Shown: piece after piece, positions 26,075 through 36,267 of the stretch | How the letters are laid out: the number at the start of each line of letters is the position of its first letter | Numbering within the stretch: position 1 is the stretch's first letter | Source of the DNA: Streptomyces sp. Tue 6430 | GTDB taxonomy: Bacteria; Actinomycetota; Actinomycetes; Streptomycetales; Streptomycetaceae | Length of the DNA: 64,000 nt | Direction: 5' to 3' | Assembly: GCA_021568835.1 (NCBI GenBank) | Contig: JAKGSH010000010.1 | Coordinates: forward strand, 5,845,952 to 5,909,951 | Program-made: the position numbers and the translations under genes | Notes under the pieces: model-generated | The model's input: only the letters and a program-made list of their open reading frames with translations | The model's database searches: none | Told to the model about the DNA's origin: nothing

Positions 26075-26563
26075 CTACGGTCCCGCGTGCACGGCCGGCA
26101 GTGTGGCGCACACGGCGCTCAGGACCGACGCGTACGGTGTACCGAAGCCGGTGAGCCGGGAGCGCAGCCGCTCCAGGCCGGCGCGGTGCCCGGTGAGCAG
26201 GCCGGTGTCGCCGGTGCGGGCGGCGAACTCCAGGACGGCCGGCAGGAAGTCGGGCAGTTCCTCGCCGGTGAACTCCAGCCCGTGCCGTCGGTAGGAGTCC
26301 TCGAAGCGGGCCGCGGAGACGCCGCCGCACGGGTCACCCTCGTCGTACCACCGGCTCAGAAGCAGGCTGTGCCGGTCCTCGAAGTCGAAGACCCGCACGT
26401 AGTGCCCGGCCAGCTCCGTCCGTGGCGTGACGGCCGCGTGATCGGTGAACTCCCGCAAGGGCGGCGCCGCTTCGCGCAACAGGGGCAGCCTCGCGTACAG
26501 ATCGTGGTCGGGATACGTCAGGCAGAGCGCGGCCGCCTGGTACAGCACGGCGTCCGAAGGCAT
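26075..26563 (-). CDS. narJ: NarJ-type nitrate reductase assembly chaperone (orphan)
   Basis: TorD/NarJ-family chaperone (~162 aa), which normally binds the apo NarG subunit during molybdenum cofactor loading. Visible: LYQAAALCLTYPD, LAGHYVRVFDFEDRHSLLL, YRRHGLEFTGEELPDFLPAV and LEFAA. The usual LTYY-HGDTR segment is replaced by SRWYDEGDPCGGV. No narG, narH or narI is in this window; neighbours are a GDPD and a methyltransferase. ATG 26563 fits GGAGGC better than GTG 26566. Confidence 0.8.
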   Translation of the reverse strand: MPSDAVLYQAAALCLTYPDHDLYARLPLLREAAPPLREFTDHAAVTPRTELAGHYVRVFDFEDRHSLLLSRWYDEGDPCGGVSAARFEDSYRRHGLEFTGEELPDFLPAVLEFAARTGDTGLLTGHRAGLERLRSRLTGFGTPYASVLSAVCATLPAVHAGP

Positions 26564-26566
26564 CAC

Positions 26567-26878
26567 GCCTCCTTCACGGGGCGCACCCGCGGCGGTTCGC
26601 GGTGCCGCGGTGCGGTGGACGGTCTGCGCGTGTCGGTCACAGGGCGCTCCCTCCGCTCGCCCCTGTCCCGAACCTAGGGGCGGGCGCGGGAGCGCACCCG
26701 TTCACGGCACCCGTACGGGTCACCCGCGTCGGCGTCGGGGGCCGCGCACCCCGGTGTCCGGCATCCGGTGTCCGGTGTTTTGGGCTCGGCGCTCGGCGCT
26801 CGGCGCTCGGCGCTCGGCGCTCGGCGCTCGGCGCCCGATCCCCGGTGTCCTGGACCCGGCGCCCGGCGCCCGGTGGCC
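26567..26878. other. Intergenic region with heptanucleotide array
   Basis: No gene is seen. CCGGTGTCCGG-type repeats (26750-26780) lead into the CTCGGCG array, then CCCGGCGC repeats reach the methyltransferase stop. Confidence 0.5.
26785..26833. repeat. CTCGGCG heptanucleotide tandem repeat, 7 units
   Basis: Seven perfect 7-bp copies lie between the methyltransferase stop and narJ. It is one of three intergenic heptanucleotide arrays in the window. Confidence 0.92.
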
Positions 26879-27696
26879 TCAGGCCTTGCGGGCCACCCCC
26901 GCGTACACCGGCACGATGCCGTCCGCCTGCAGGGCGACGTCCTCGGGGTCGGGCCGCCAGCCGGAGACCGGGATCACGCCCGGACCCAGCAGCTCCAGGC
27001 CCTCGAAGAAGCGGGAGAACTCCGCCAGCGAGCGGGGTGGAAGGGGGTGCCGCTGCGCCGGAAATGGTTCGCGGCGTTCTCGATCGCCTCCGGGTTCAGA
27101 TCGGGGGTGACCTGGGAGAGGATCAGGTGGCTGCCGGGTGCGAGCGCGTCGACGTAGCGCTTCAGCAGCCCGTACACGTCGTCGCCCGCCGGGTCCTCGT
27201 CCAGGTAGTGGGTCAGGGCGACCAGGGACAGCGCCACCGGCCGCTCGAGGTCCAGGAAGCCGGCCGCCCGGTGCAGCAGGGTGTCGACGTCCCGGACGTC
27301 GGCGTGCACGTACTCGGTGGCGCCCTCGGCCGAGCCGTGCAGCAGCGCCTGGGCGTGCCGCAGCACGATCGGATCGTTGTCGGCGTAGACGACCCGCGAC
27401 TCGGGGGCGACGCCCTGTGCCACCTGGTGCAGGTTGGGCTCGGTGGGGATGCCCGTGCCGATGTCCAGGAACTGGCGGACGCCGGTCTCGGCGACCGCGC
27501 GCACGGCCCGCTGCATGAACCGGCGGTTGGCGCGCGCCCCGCGCAGCACCGTGCCGTCCACGGCGAGGATCCTGCGGGCCAGTTCCTCGTCCACGGGGTA
27601 GTTGTCCTTGCCGCCCAGCCACCAGTCGTACACCCGTGCCGGATGCGGCCTGCTGGTGTCGATGCGGACGGTGGCCTCGGGCTCGGGTCCGGTCAT
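26879..27696 (-). CDS. SAM-dependent methyltransferase (DUF574 family)
   Basis: S-adenosyl methyltransferase of the DUF574/PF04672 family, abundant in Streptomyces. Motifs: HPARVYDWWLGGKDNYPVD, SAM site FLDIGTGIPTEPNLHQVA, YADNDPIVLRHA, ALTHYLDED and SHLILSQVTPD. Substrate unknown. ATG 27696 has AGGAG 11 nt upstream. One base is lost in GGGG at 27034-27037; repair gives RSLAEFSRFFEGLELLGPGV and a ~272-residue protein. Heptanucleotide arrays flank both ends. Confidence 0.85.
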
Positions 27697-27710
27697 GCGC
27701 GGTCTTCTCC

Positions 27711-27780
27711 TGATGGCTGATGGCTGATGGCTGATGGCTGGTGATCGGTGACTGGTGACTGGTGATCGGTGACTGGTGAG
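27711..27780. repeat. Heptanucleotide tandem repeat, 10 units
   Basis: Ten consecutive 7-bp units: TGATGGC four times, then TGGTGAT, CGGTGAC, TGGTGAC, TGGTGAT, CGGTGAC, TGGTGAG. The array covers the likely 5' leader of the DUF574 methyltransferase and the 3' flank of the regulator. Confidence 0.92.
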
Positions 27781-27829
27781 TGGCACGGCCGGAAGGCCGG
27801 TGTCGGCGGTGGCGTCCGGCGGGCCGGGG

Positions 27830-28693
27830 TCAGAACGCGCCGCGGACGTCACGCAGCAGTTTGCTCGTGTGCTGCGCCGACGCGGCGTGCGTCGTCATGT
27901 GGTCGAGCACTTCCAGGTGCGCGGAGACCTCCCGGCGCGAGTCCAGGTACAGCGCGCCGGACAGGTACTCGGTGACGACCATGTCGGGCAGTTCGGGTTC
28001 GGCGAACCGGAACAGCGAGAACGGCGCGGACGTCCCCGAGTGCGGCCCGTTCGCGAACTCCGCGACCTGCAGGGTGATCCGGTCGCGCTCCGCCAGTTCC
28101 AGCAGCTTGTCGACCTGCTCGTACATGACGTCGGCGTCGACGCTGACCGGCCGGCGCAGTACCGTCTCGTCCATCACGACCCACAGGTGGGGCGGGTCGG
28201 TTCCTTCGAGCAGCCGCTGCCGGGCCAGGCGCAGCGACACGTGCCGCTCGACGGCCGCCGGGCCGGTCCGGCCGACGGTCCCGGCCTCCAGCACGGCTCG
28301 CGCGTACCGCTCCGTCTGCAACAGGCCCGGCACGAAGTGGGGTTCGTAGGACCGGATGAGGCGGGCCGCGCCCTCCAGGCTGACGTACAGGCTGAACCAT
28401 TCCGGCAGGACGTCGTGGAACCGCTGCCACCAACCGGGCCGGTTCGCCTCCTCGGTGAGCGCGACGAAGGCGTCGGTCTCCGCCTCTTCCACCCCGTAGG
28501 CCTCCAACAGCACCTGTACATAGGGGATTTTGAGGGAGACTTCGGCCGTCTCCATGCGCCGTACGGTCGCGGGGGCCACCCGCAGTGCGCGGGCCGCCTC
28601 CTCACGGCTGAGGCCCGCCGCCTCGCGCAACTCCTGCAGCCGTCTGCCGAGTACCACCTGGCCCACGGTGGGCGCCGGCCGCCTTTCACTCAC
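27830..28693 (-). CDS. XRE-family regulator with DUF5753 domain
   Basis: Actinobacterial XRE regulator of 287 residues. The N-terminal helix-turn-helix (LRELREAAGLSREEAARAL, VAPATVRRMETAE) is followed by the DUF5753 sensor-like domain (YEPHFVPGLLQTERYARAVL, VVMDETVLRRPV, YLSGALYLDS). Such regulators usually pair with a small DUF397 protein; none is adjacent here, so it may act alone or on a distant partner. GTG 28693 (MSERRPAP) follows GGGGAGACGTG. Confidence 0.88.
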   Translation of the reverse strand: MSERRPAPTVGQVVLGRRLQELREAAGLSREEAARALRVAPATVRRMETAEVSLKIPYVQVLLEAYGVEEAETDAFVALTEEANRPGWWQRFHDVLPEWFSLYVSLEGAARLIRSYEPHFVPGLLQTERYARAVLEAGTVGRTGPAAVERHVSLRLARQRLLEGTDPPHLWVVMDETVLRRPVSVDADVMYEQVDKLLELAERDRITLQVAEFANGPHSGTSAPFSLFRFAEPELPDMVVTEYLSGALYLDSRREVSAHLEVLDHMTTHAASAQHTSKLLRDVRGAF

Positions 28694-28843
28694 GCCACGT
28701 CTCCCCTACGTGTCGAAGCACGCCGGTCAGTGTGTCATGTTCCGGCTGCGCTCCGACAGGGACACCGGGGGCGCCGGGGACACCGGGGTGCCGGCGAGCG
28801 GTGCGGTGGGCCCCGGCGCCCCCTCGGCGTTTCCGACGCTCAC

Positions 28844-29676
28844 TCAGTTCACCAGTGAGTGCAGGTACTTGACGGTCGCCGGGTCGGCCGGGAGCAGTGT
28901 CTCGATGGCCAGTTCGGCGACCGTCACGTCCATCGGGGTGTTGAACGTGGAGATCGACGAGATGAAGGAGAGCGTCCGGCCCTCGTGCTCGATCAGCATC
29001 GGCAGCGCGAAGTACGGCACCGGCTCGACGGGTTCGGCCTCCGGCACGGTCCGCGGGACCGGATAGGCGGCGACCTCCTCGTACAGCGTCCGCAACGGCG
29101 CGGAGCGGTGCAGGGCGATCTGCCGTTCCATCTGGGCCAGCAGATGCCCGCGCCACTCGGGCAGGTTGCGGATGCGCGGCGCGAGACCCTCCGGGTGCAG
29201 CGTCAGCCGCATGGCGTTGAGCGGCGGCGCGAGCAGCGACTCCGGGAGGTCCGCCAGCAGCATGGTGATGCCGCGGTTGGCGGCCAGCACGTTGTACGTC
29301 GCGTCCACCACCAGCGCCGGATACGGCTCGTAGCCCTGGATCAGGCGCTCCATGCCGGCCCGCACCGCGTCCAGCGCCGGGTCGTCCAGCGGGGTCTCGC
29401 GGTAGCGGGGGCGTAACCGGCCGCCACCAGGAGGGCGTTGCGCTCGCGCACGGGTACGTCCAGGTGCTCGGCCAGCCGCAGCACCATCTCCTCGCTCGGG
29501 CGGGAACGGCCCGTCTCCACGAAGCTGATGTGCCGGGCCGAGGAGTCCGCGCGCAGCGCCAGTTCCAGCTGGCTGACCTTGCGCCGCTCCCGCCAGGCCC
29601 GCAGCAGGGGGCCGACGCCCCGGTCGGCGGGGGCGGCGGAGGCGGAGCCCGGGGTGCCGGTCGCGAGAAGGGTCAT
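28844..29676 (-). CDS. XRE-family regulator with MmyB-like domain
   Basis: Helix-turn-helix at residues ~20-75 (WRERRKVSQLELALRADSSA, HISFVETGRSRPS), then an MmyB-like ligand-binding domain (YPALVVDATYNVLAANRGIT, YFALPMLIEHEGRTLSFISS). MmyB-type regulators often control adjacent dehydrogenases; none is next to it. One base is lost in GGGGG at 29407-29411; repair gives AGYAPRYRETPLDDPAL and ~277 residues. ATG 29676 has weak SD context. It is read the same way as the upstream XRE gene but with 150 nt between. Confidence 0.85.
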
Positions 29677-29939
29677 ACGGACGACCGTAGCGGAGCCGGC
29701 CGGCCGGCAGCGGCGTGCGGACCGTGCGGACCCATGGTGGCCGTGGCGGCGGTGGCGGCCGGAGCTCGGGCCCCGCGGACCTCGTGCGCGCCGGGCCCGG
29801 AGGCCGCCCGCCCCGGCCGGTGGGGCCGTAGGGCGTGGGCCGTGGGGCCGGCGGGAACCCTTCCGGCCGGGGCCGGCACGGCCGTCCTGTGCCAGGCTGG
29901 ACGGGTACCCGACGCCCACCCCAGGGAAGGGAGCCAGTC

Positions 29940-30245
29940 ATGGCCGTCGCACCGCTGTCGCAGGAGGAGATCGACGACCGGCTCGCGGAGCTGCCCGGCT
30001 GGTCCCACGACGCGGGCCGGCTCACCCGTTCCTACGAGCTGGGCTCCCATTTCGCCGCGACCGCGCTGGTCGTCCACGTGGCCCGGGTCCAGGAGGAGCT
30101 GAACCACCACTCCGAGCTGACCCTCGGCTACCGCACGGTGTCCCTCGCGGTGAACACCCACAGCGCGGGCGGCGCGGTCACCGACCTCGACTTCGAGCTG
30201 GCCCGCCGGGTGCGGGACCTGGCCCCGGCGCACGGCGCGCACTGA
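29940..30245 (+). CDS. 4a-hydroxytetrahydrobiopterin dehydratase
   Basis: Pterin-4a-carbinolamine dehydratase (PCD/DCoH) of 101 residues. The active-site region NHHSELTLGYRTVSLAVNTH matches the family's HH-P-D motif, and the end AVTDLDFELARRVRDL is typical. The enzyme regenerates pterin after aromatic hydroxylation, yet no hydroxylase is adjacent. ATG 29940 follows GGGAAGGGAGCC. Confidence 0.9.
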   Translation: MAVAPLSQEEIDDRLAELPGWSHDAGRLTRSYELGSHFAATALVVHVARVQEELNHHSELTLGYRTVSLAVNTHSAGGAVTDLDFELARRVRDLAPAHGAH

Positions 30246-30274
30246 GACGCGCGGCGGACGGGACGAGGCCCCAC

Positions 30275-31033
30275 GTGCTGGACTACGACGAGGAAGCCGG
30301 ACACTACGACGCCGCACGCGGCGGCGAACCCCGGGCGGCGGCCGCCGCGGAAGCCGTCCTGGCCCTGCTGCCGGACGGGACGCGCGGCCTGCTCGACGTC
30401 GCCTGCGGCACCGGCATCGTCACGCGCAGGCTCGCGGCCGGACGCGACGGCCTGCGGGTGACCGGCGTCGACCTCGCCGCGGCGATGGTCCGCCAGGCCG
30501 CCGTACGCCTGCCTGGTGCCGTCGTGCGTGCCGACAGCCGCCGACTGCCCTTCCGCGACGGGCAGTTCGACGCCGTCAGCAGTGTGTGGCTGCTGCACCT
30601 CGCGCCGACCGACGCGGACGCGCGGGCGATCGTCGCCGAGTGCGCGCGGGTGCTGCGGCCCGGTGGCGTGTACGTCACCACCGTCGACAAGGCCGCCTCC
30701 CACAACGTGGGCAGCGACATCGACGCCGTCCTCGCCTCCCGCCCGCCCGGCGCGGCCCGCGACGAGGCGTCGCTCGTCGACTCCCACGCCGCCGACCATG
30801 GCCTCGTCCCCGTGGGCCGGGGCCGCTTCCCCGGCCGGGGCCAGGGCCGCAGTCCCCGCCGCACCGTCGCCGACCTGCGGCGCGGCTGGTTCGTCACCCT
30901 GCCGCCGGGGGAGCGGCCGGCGGAGGCGTTCGCCGCACGCCTGGCCGAGCTGCCCGACCAGGACCGGCCCCGCCCCGACCCCTGGTTCACCCTGAAGGCG
31001 TACCGGAAGCCGGGGACGCCGGCGGACGTGTGA
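30275..31033 (+). CDS. Class I SAM-dependent methyltransferase
   Basis: Around 252 residues. SAM motif I LLDVACGTGIVTRRLA, motif II VTGVDLAAAMVRQA, motif III FDAVSSVWLLHLAP, and VLRPGGVYVTTVD. GTG 30275 after GGACGAGGCC is the likely start. Substrate unknown. It follows the pterin dehydratase by 29 nt and may share its transcript. Confidence 0.85.
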   Translation: MLDYDEEAGHYDAARGGEPRAAAAAEAVLALLPDGTRGLLDVACGTGIVTRRLAAGRDGLRVTGVDLAAAMVRQAAVRLPGAVVRADSRRLPFRDGQFDAVSSVWLLHLAPTDADARAIVAECARVLRPGGVYVTTVDKAASHNVGSDIDAVLASRPPGAARDEASLVDSHAADHGLVPVGRGRFPGRGQGRSPRRTVADLRRGWFVTLPPGERPAEAFAARLAELPDQDRPRPDPWFTLKAYRKPGTPADV

Positions 31034-31391
31034 GGCCCGCGGCCCGGCCCTGACCCAGCCCGTGGTCCGGCCGGGCGATCCAGCCGGTCGATGCCGTCGA
31101 TCCCGTCGATCCCGTCGATCATCAGGCTGTCCCCGACGGGCCGCCCGGGCCGTCCGGCTCACCCGGGCCGTCCGGGTCATCCGAACCGCCCGGACCCCCG
31201 CGTCTCCGGGCCCCGGACGCGCCCGCCCGGACCGCGACCGCTCGCCGTCGGAGCACCGTGGCGACCCCCTCGGTGACGCGCCCGCGCATCCGCGAAGCCT
31301 CCGAGAAAGGCCCGGCGAACCCGGCAACCTCCGTCCCGTCGGCGGCGACCAGGAGAGCGGAACCCGTCCGTCCTCCCGGGAGGTACCCCTC
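31034..31391. other. Intergenic region with 9-bp repeat
   Basis: No gene is seen. A 9-bp unit GTCGATCCC (first and last imperfect) repeats four times at 31087-31122. CGTCCGGGTCATC-type GC-rich repeats follow. The promoter of the lyase gene should lie in the last 200 bp. No CebR box was found here. Confidence 0.5.
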
Positions 31392-33308
31392 GTGCAGCAC
31401 CCCCACCCGCACACGCCTGCGCCACGGCCCCCGCTGCGTCCCCCCACGCACCGCCGGAGGCGCAGGACCGCCGTCCTCGCCGCGGCGGTCGCCGTGACCG
31501 GCCTCGTCGGCGCCGGACTCACCACGCTCACCCCGGGCAGCGCCGAAGCGGCCACCGCCCGCCAGGTCGAGAAGCTCGACCGGGGAGTCGTCAGCGTGCA
31601 CACCGACAGCGGCAACCTGGTCAGCTGGCGCTGGCTCGGCACCGACCCGGGCGACGTCTCCTTCAACGTCTACCGGGCCGGCACGAAGGTCAACGCGACC
31701 CCCGTCACCGGCTCCACGAACTTCTTCCACGCCGGCGCCCCGGCCCAGGCCGACTACACGGTCCGCGCGGTCGTCGGCGGTGTCGAACAGGCCGACTCCG
31801 TCCACGCCGTCCAACTGCGCACCGGCTACAAGGACGTGCCGATCAGCCCGCCCGCCGGCGGCACCACCCCCGACGGGGTGGCCTACACCTACGAGGCCAA
31901 CGACGCCTCCGTCGGCGACCTCGACGGTGACGGCGCCCTGGAGTTCGTCCTCAAGTGGTACCCGACCAACGCCAAGGACAACTCGCAGTCCGGCTACACC
32001 GGCAACACGATCGTCGACGCCGTCGAGCTCGACGGCACCCGCCTGTGGCGCGTCGACCTGGGCCGCAACATCCGTTCCGGCGCCCACTACACGCAGTTCC
32101 AGGTGTACGACTACGACGGCGACGGCAAGGCCGAGGTCGCCATGAAGACCGCCGACGGCACCAAGGACGGCACCGGCGCGGTCATCGGCAGCTCCACTGC
32201 CGACCACCGCAACTCCAGCGGCTACGTGCTGTCCGGCCCCGAGTTCCTCACCATGTTCAACGGGCAGACCGGCAAGGCCATGGGCACGGTCGACCACGTG
32301 CCCGCCCGCGGCACCGTCTCCTCCTGGGGCGACTCCTACGGCAACCGCGTCGACCGCTTCCTCGCGGGCACGGCCTACCTGGACGGCACCCGCCCCTCGC
32401 TCGTCATGGCCCGCGGCTACTACACCCGTACCGTGATCGCGGCCTGGGACTGGCGGGGCGGCGCCTTCACCCGCCGCTGGACCTTCGACACCAACTCCTC
32501 CACCAACTCCGGCAAGGGCTACGACGGTCAGGGCAACCACGCCCTGTCGGTCGCCGACGTCGACGCCGACGGCAAGGACGAGATCGTCTACGGCGCGATG
32601 ACCGTCGACGACAACGGCAGCGGTCTGTGGACGACCAGGCTCGGCCACGGCGACGCGGCCCACCTCGGCGACCTCGTGCCGTCCCGGCCCGGACCGGAGT
32701 ACTTCAAGGTCTCCGAGGACACGAGCAAGCCGGGCTCCTGGATGGCGGACGCCCGCACCGGCCAGATCCTCTGGCAGACGGCCTCCGGCGCGGACAACGG
32801 CCGCGGGGTCGCCGCCGACGTCTACGCCGGCAGCGCGGGCGCCGAGGCCTGGTCCGCCTCCGACACCACCCTGCGCTCGGCGACCGGCGCCTCCCTCGGC
32901 CGCGAGCCGTCCAGCATCAACTTCGTCACCTGGTGGGACGGCGACCCGGTCCGCGAACTCCTCGACGGCACCCGCATCGACAAGTACGGCACCTCCGGCG
33001 ACACCCGCCTGCTGACCGCCTCCGGCGTCCACTCCAACAACGGCACCAAGTCCACCCCGTCCCTGTCCGGGGACATCCTCGGCGACTGGCGCGAGGAGGT
33101 CGTCTGGCCGACGACGGACAACAAGGCCCTGCGGATCTACTCGACGCCGGTCGAGACCGGCACCAGGATCACGACCCTGCTCCACGACACCCAGTACCGC
33201 ACCGCCCTGGCCTGGCAAAATACTGCTTACAACCAGCCGCCGCACCCGAGCTTCTTCATCGGTGACGGCATGGCGACGGCACCGCGGCCGACGGTCTACA
33301 CGCCCTGA
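31392..33308 (+). CDS. Secreted rhamnogalacturonan lyase (PL11)
   Basis: Polysaccharide lyase family 11 enzyme cleaving rhamnogalacturonan I backbones of pectin by beta-elimination. A basic N-terminus and Sec signal (RRRRRTAVLAAAVAVTGLVG, ending GSAEAA) precede an eight-bladed propeller rich in calcium-binding Asp motifs (NDASVGDLDGDGALEFVLKW, VYDYDGDGKAEVAMKTADG, VADVDADGKDEIVYGA). GTG 31392 follows GGGAGGTACC. ~638 aa with no carbohydrate-binding module. It converges on the GH74 gene with a shared terminator. Confidence 0.9.
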   Translation: MQHPHPHTPAPRPPLRPPTHRRRRRTAVLAAAVAVTGLVGAGLTTLTPGSAEAATARQVEKLDRGVVSVHTDSGNLVSWRWLGTDPGDVSFNVYRAGTKVNATPVTGSTNFFHAGAPAQADYTVRAVVGGVEQADSVHAVQLRTGYKDVPISPPAGGTTPDGVAYTYEANDASVGDLDGDGALEFVLKWYPTNAKDNSQSGYTGNTIVDAVELDGTRLWRVDLGRNIRSGAHYTQFQVYDYDGDGKAEVAMKTADGTKDGTGAVIGSSTADHRNSSGYVLSGPEFLTMFNGQTGKAMGTVDHVPARGTVSSWGDSYGNRVDRFLAGTAYLDGTRPSLVMARGYYTRTVIAAWDWRGGAFTRRWTFDTNSSTNSGKGYDGQGNHALSVADVDADGKDEIVYGAMTVDDNGSGLWTTRLGHGDAAHLGDLVPSRPGPEYFKVSEDTSKPGSWMADARTGQILWQTASGADNGRGVAADVYAGSAGAEAWSASDTTLRSATGASLGREPSSINFVTWWDGDPVRELLDGTRIDKYGTSGDTRLLTASGVHSNNGTKSTPSLSGDILGDWREEVVWPTTDNKALRIYSTPVETGTRITTLLHDTQYRTALAWQNTAYNQPPHPSFFIGDGMATAPRPTVYTP

Positions 33309-33323
33309 CCGACCGCATGCGAA

Positions 33324-33351
33324 GGGCGCGTGCCGTTCGCGGCACGCGCCC
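33324..33351. terminator. Bidirectional terminator, 12-bp stem with TTCG loop
   Basis: GGGCGCGTGCCG (33324-33335) pairs perfectly with 33340-33351 around TTCG. It lies between the converging PL11 and GH74 stops. Confidence 0.85.
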
Positions 33352-33379
33352 CACCGGTCCGACGACCGCTCAGCTCACC

Positions 33380-36038
33380 TCAGTTCACCACGCAGGTCTG
33401 CTCGCCCAGCGTGAAGGCGGCCGGTTTCGCGTTCGCGCCCGACCAGGTGCCCGTGAAGCCGAAGCCCACCGAGGAGCCCGCCGCCACGGTGCCGTTCCAG
33501 CCGGTGTTCTTCACGGTCACCGACGCACCCGACTGGGTGTACTCGGCGTTCCACAGCTGGGAGACCTTCTGGCCGCCGGTGAAGGCCCAGTTCAGGGACC
33601 ATCCCGACCAGGCGCTCGTCCCCGTGTTGGCGAGCTTCACGTCCGCCTGGAAGCCCCCGGACCACTGGTTGGTGACGGTGTACGTCACCGCACAGGCGCC
33701 CGTCGGCGCCGGGTCCGTGCCGCCGCCCCCGTCGTCCCCGCCCGAGGGGTCCGAGGTGTCGCCGTAGACCACGCCCCGGCCGTTCGTCGAGACGTAGACG
33801 CGGCCGTAGACCCGCGGGTCACCCGTGATCGCGGCGCCCGTCCAACCCCACTGGTGGGCGTCGTCGTTGATCCGCGTCCAGCTCACGCCCTGGTCCGTGG
33901 AACGGAAGATGCCGCGCACCCCGGCGATCTTCGCGCTGGTGTACAGCGTCTGGTACGAGGCACCCGGGGCGGCCTTGCCGAAGCCGATCGTGTCGGCCTG
34001 CTCGACGCCGGACAGCTTGGTGAAGCTCGTACCGCCGTCGGTCGAGTGCCACAGCCCGTACGCCCCGTCGCTCGCCCCGCCGGCCAGCCAGATGTCGCCC
34101 TTCGTGCCGGGAAGCGCCTGGAACCGCACGCTGTCCCCGCTGGGCAGGCCGGTCGCCGGGGACGCGGCGAAGGTCGCGCCGCCGTCCGAACTGACGTAGA
34201 ACCTGCCCGACTTGAAGCCGTAGAACGTCTTGGCGTCGACGCGGTCCGACTCCACGAGCGCGCCGGCCGGGATGCCGCTCGACGCCGACCAGGAGGTGCC
34301 GAAGCCCGTCGTGTGGTGCACCCCGGTGCCCGCCGGGCTCCACACGAAGCGGCTGCCGTCCGCCGCCGCGGCCACCGTCCCGCCGCCGCTCACCCCCGAA
34401 GGGTCGGTGCCCGCGAACCAGTTGGCGCCGTTGTCCGTCGAGAACGCCACGTGCGGACCCGAGTCGAGGTTGCCGGTCCGCACGACCGTGTTCGGGTTGG
34501 TCCCGGCGAAGTCCAGGCTCGTGGTGGTGGTGAAGTTCGGCGAGGTGAACATCATCGACGGGACCTTGGTCAGGTCGGTGTGCCGGAAGCCGCCGACGTC
34601 GCCGAGGGCGCTGAGCAGCGGGGCGCCGGCCGGGGGAGAGGCGAGGTCGTTGACCGCGGTCTCCTCCAGCCCCTGCACCATGGGCCTGATGGCGAACGTG
34701 CCGCCGGAGTCCCAGGCGGTGAGGTTCTCGGTGCCGTAGACCGTCGCGCCCGTGCCGTACATCATCCGGTTCGAGTCGAAGGGGTCGATCTCCAGCGACT
34801 CCGTCATCCAGCCCAGCTTCGGGCTCTGCTCGGGCGGTGCCGGGGTGGCCCCCCAGGTCAGCCAGGGGGAGGAGGAGACGTCCATGGTGTACCGGTTCTC
34901 GCGATTGGGATACGACGTGTAGTCCCACGCCTTCGTCCAGGTGCCGCCGCTGTCGGTGGAGCGGAAGATCTGGGTGTCCGGCCACCAGGAGCTGTAGGCG
35001 GTCGCCATCACCGTGCCGGGGCGCTGCCGGTCGAGCGTCAGTCCGCTGAAGCCGTAGTAGGTGTCGGCCTCGGCGACCGGGCTGATGTCGGTCCAGGTCC
35101 CGGTCGCCGTCGTGTACCGGTACAGCCGGCCCTTGCCGCCGTCGTACGGGCCGCCCTTGTCGCTGTACGCGAGGTACAACTGGCCGTTGACGGTGTCCAG
35201 GACGCCCTTGTGGGCCAGGTACCCGTCGGCTGCCCGGCGAGCCGCGACCAGGTCGCGCCCGCGTCCGTCGAGCGGTACACCGCGTTGGCCGTGTCCGCGA
35301 CACCGACGTAGATCGTCTTCGTGGCGCTGCCCGACGTCCCGGTCGACTCGTCGAAGGTGACCCAGACGATGCCCTGGTTGTCGGAGGCGTAGCCGCTGGT
35401 GTCGCTCGGATCCTGCACGTAGTTCCCGACGTTGGGGAAGTTCGCCACCTGCGACCAGGTGACGCCCGAGTCCGTCGACCGCCACAGCCCCTTGCCGCTC
35501 GGCGCGCCCAGGTACAGCACGCTGTTGCGGTTCGGGTCCACGGCGAGGCGCTCGCCCATGCCGCGGCCGGGCATGTTGCCGCCGAGCTTGAACGGCAGGT
35601 CCGTCCGCTGCCAGCTCGCGCCCCGGTCCGCCGAGCGCATGACCGCCCCGTTGCCCGGGTCCCAGCTGTTGGTGTACGTGCCGACGGCCGCGTACACCCG
35701 GTTCGGGTCGACGGAGTCGGAGGCCAGGCTCACCACGCCCGTGTGCCCCCACTTCTCCCAGCCGACCGAGTCCAGCAGCGGCGTCCAGGTCTTGCTGCCC
35801 TGCTGCCAGCGGTAGGCCCGCCGATGTCGGTGCGGGCGTAGGCGAGGTTCTTCTCCTTGCGGTTGAAGACGATGCCCGGGACGAAACCGCCGCCGTCGAT
35901 CCGGGCGTTCTTCCAGGTGTACGACTCCGCCGCCAGGGGCGCCGGCGCGGCGCTGTCGGCGGCGAGCGCGGGCGGGGTGCCGGCGAGCAGGCCGGCCGCG
36001 AGGGCCAGCGCGGCCGTGAGGACACGGGTTCTTCGCAC
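33380..36038 (-). CDS. Secreted xyloglucanase GH74 with C-terminal CBM2
   Basis: Sec signal (VLTAALALAAGLLAGTPPAL, then AADSA), then tandem beta-propellers of GH74 with repeated sialidase-like Asp boxes (RSADRGASW, RSTDSGVTW, RSTDAGATW). The two catalytic Asp regions are ARTDIGGAYRWQ and LGDVGGFRHTDL. A Gly/Asp linker (DPSGGDDGGGGTDPAP) precedes a CBM2 (CAVTYTVTNQWSGGFQADVK, FTLGEQTCVVN). It hydrolyses xyloglucan outside the cell. Two breaks: one base lost in CCC at 35817-35819 and one in GG at 35228-35229. GTG 36038 follows GAAGGACC. A strong terminator separates it from GH48. Confidence 0.9.
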
Positions 36039-36205
36039 AGTGGGGTCCTTCCTCGAGAAGCCATGTCAAGGAATGTGCGGGGTGCGCGGGGTGCGCGTAT
36101 CACCGGGTGGTACGCGAGGTGTGGGGATGCGCGGGAAGGCACGGGAACGTGCCGAGGAGGTGCGGGGGGACCTGCGGGGGCGTGCGGGGAGGCGGGACGC
36201 GACGA

Positions 36206-36240
36206 CCGGGCGGTCCCCTGTACGGGTGGGGACCGCCCGG
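36206..36240 (-). terminator. Terminator after GH48, 13-bp perfect stem
   Basis: CCGGGCGGTCCCC (36206-36218) pairs with 36228-36240 over 13 bp around a 9-nt loop, 28 nt past the GH48 stop on the minus strand. It separates GH48 from GH74 transcriptionally. The rest of 36039-36267 shows only GTGCGGGG-type repeats. Confidence 0.85.
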
Positions 36241-36267
36241 CGCGGTACGCGGAGCCTTAGCGGGGGC

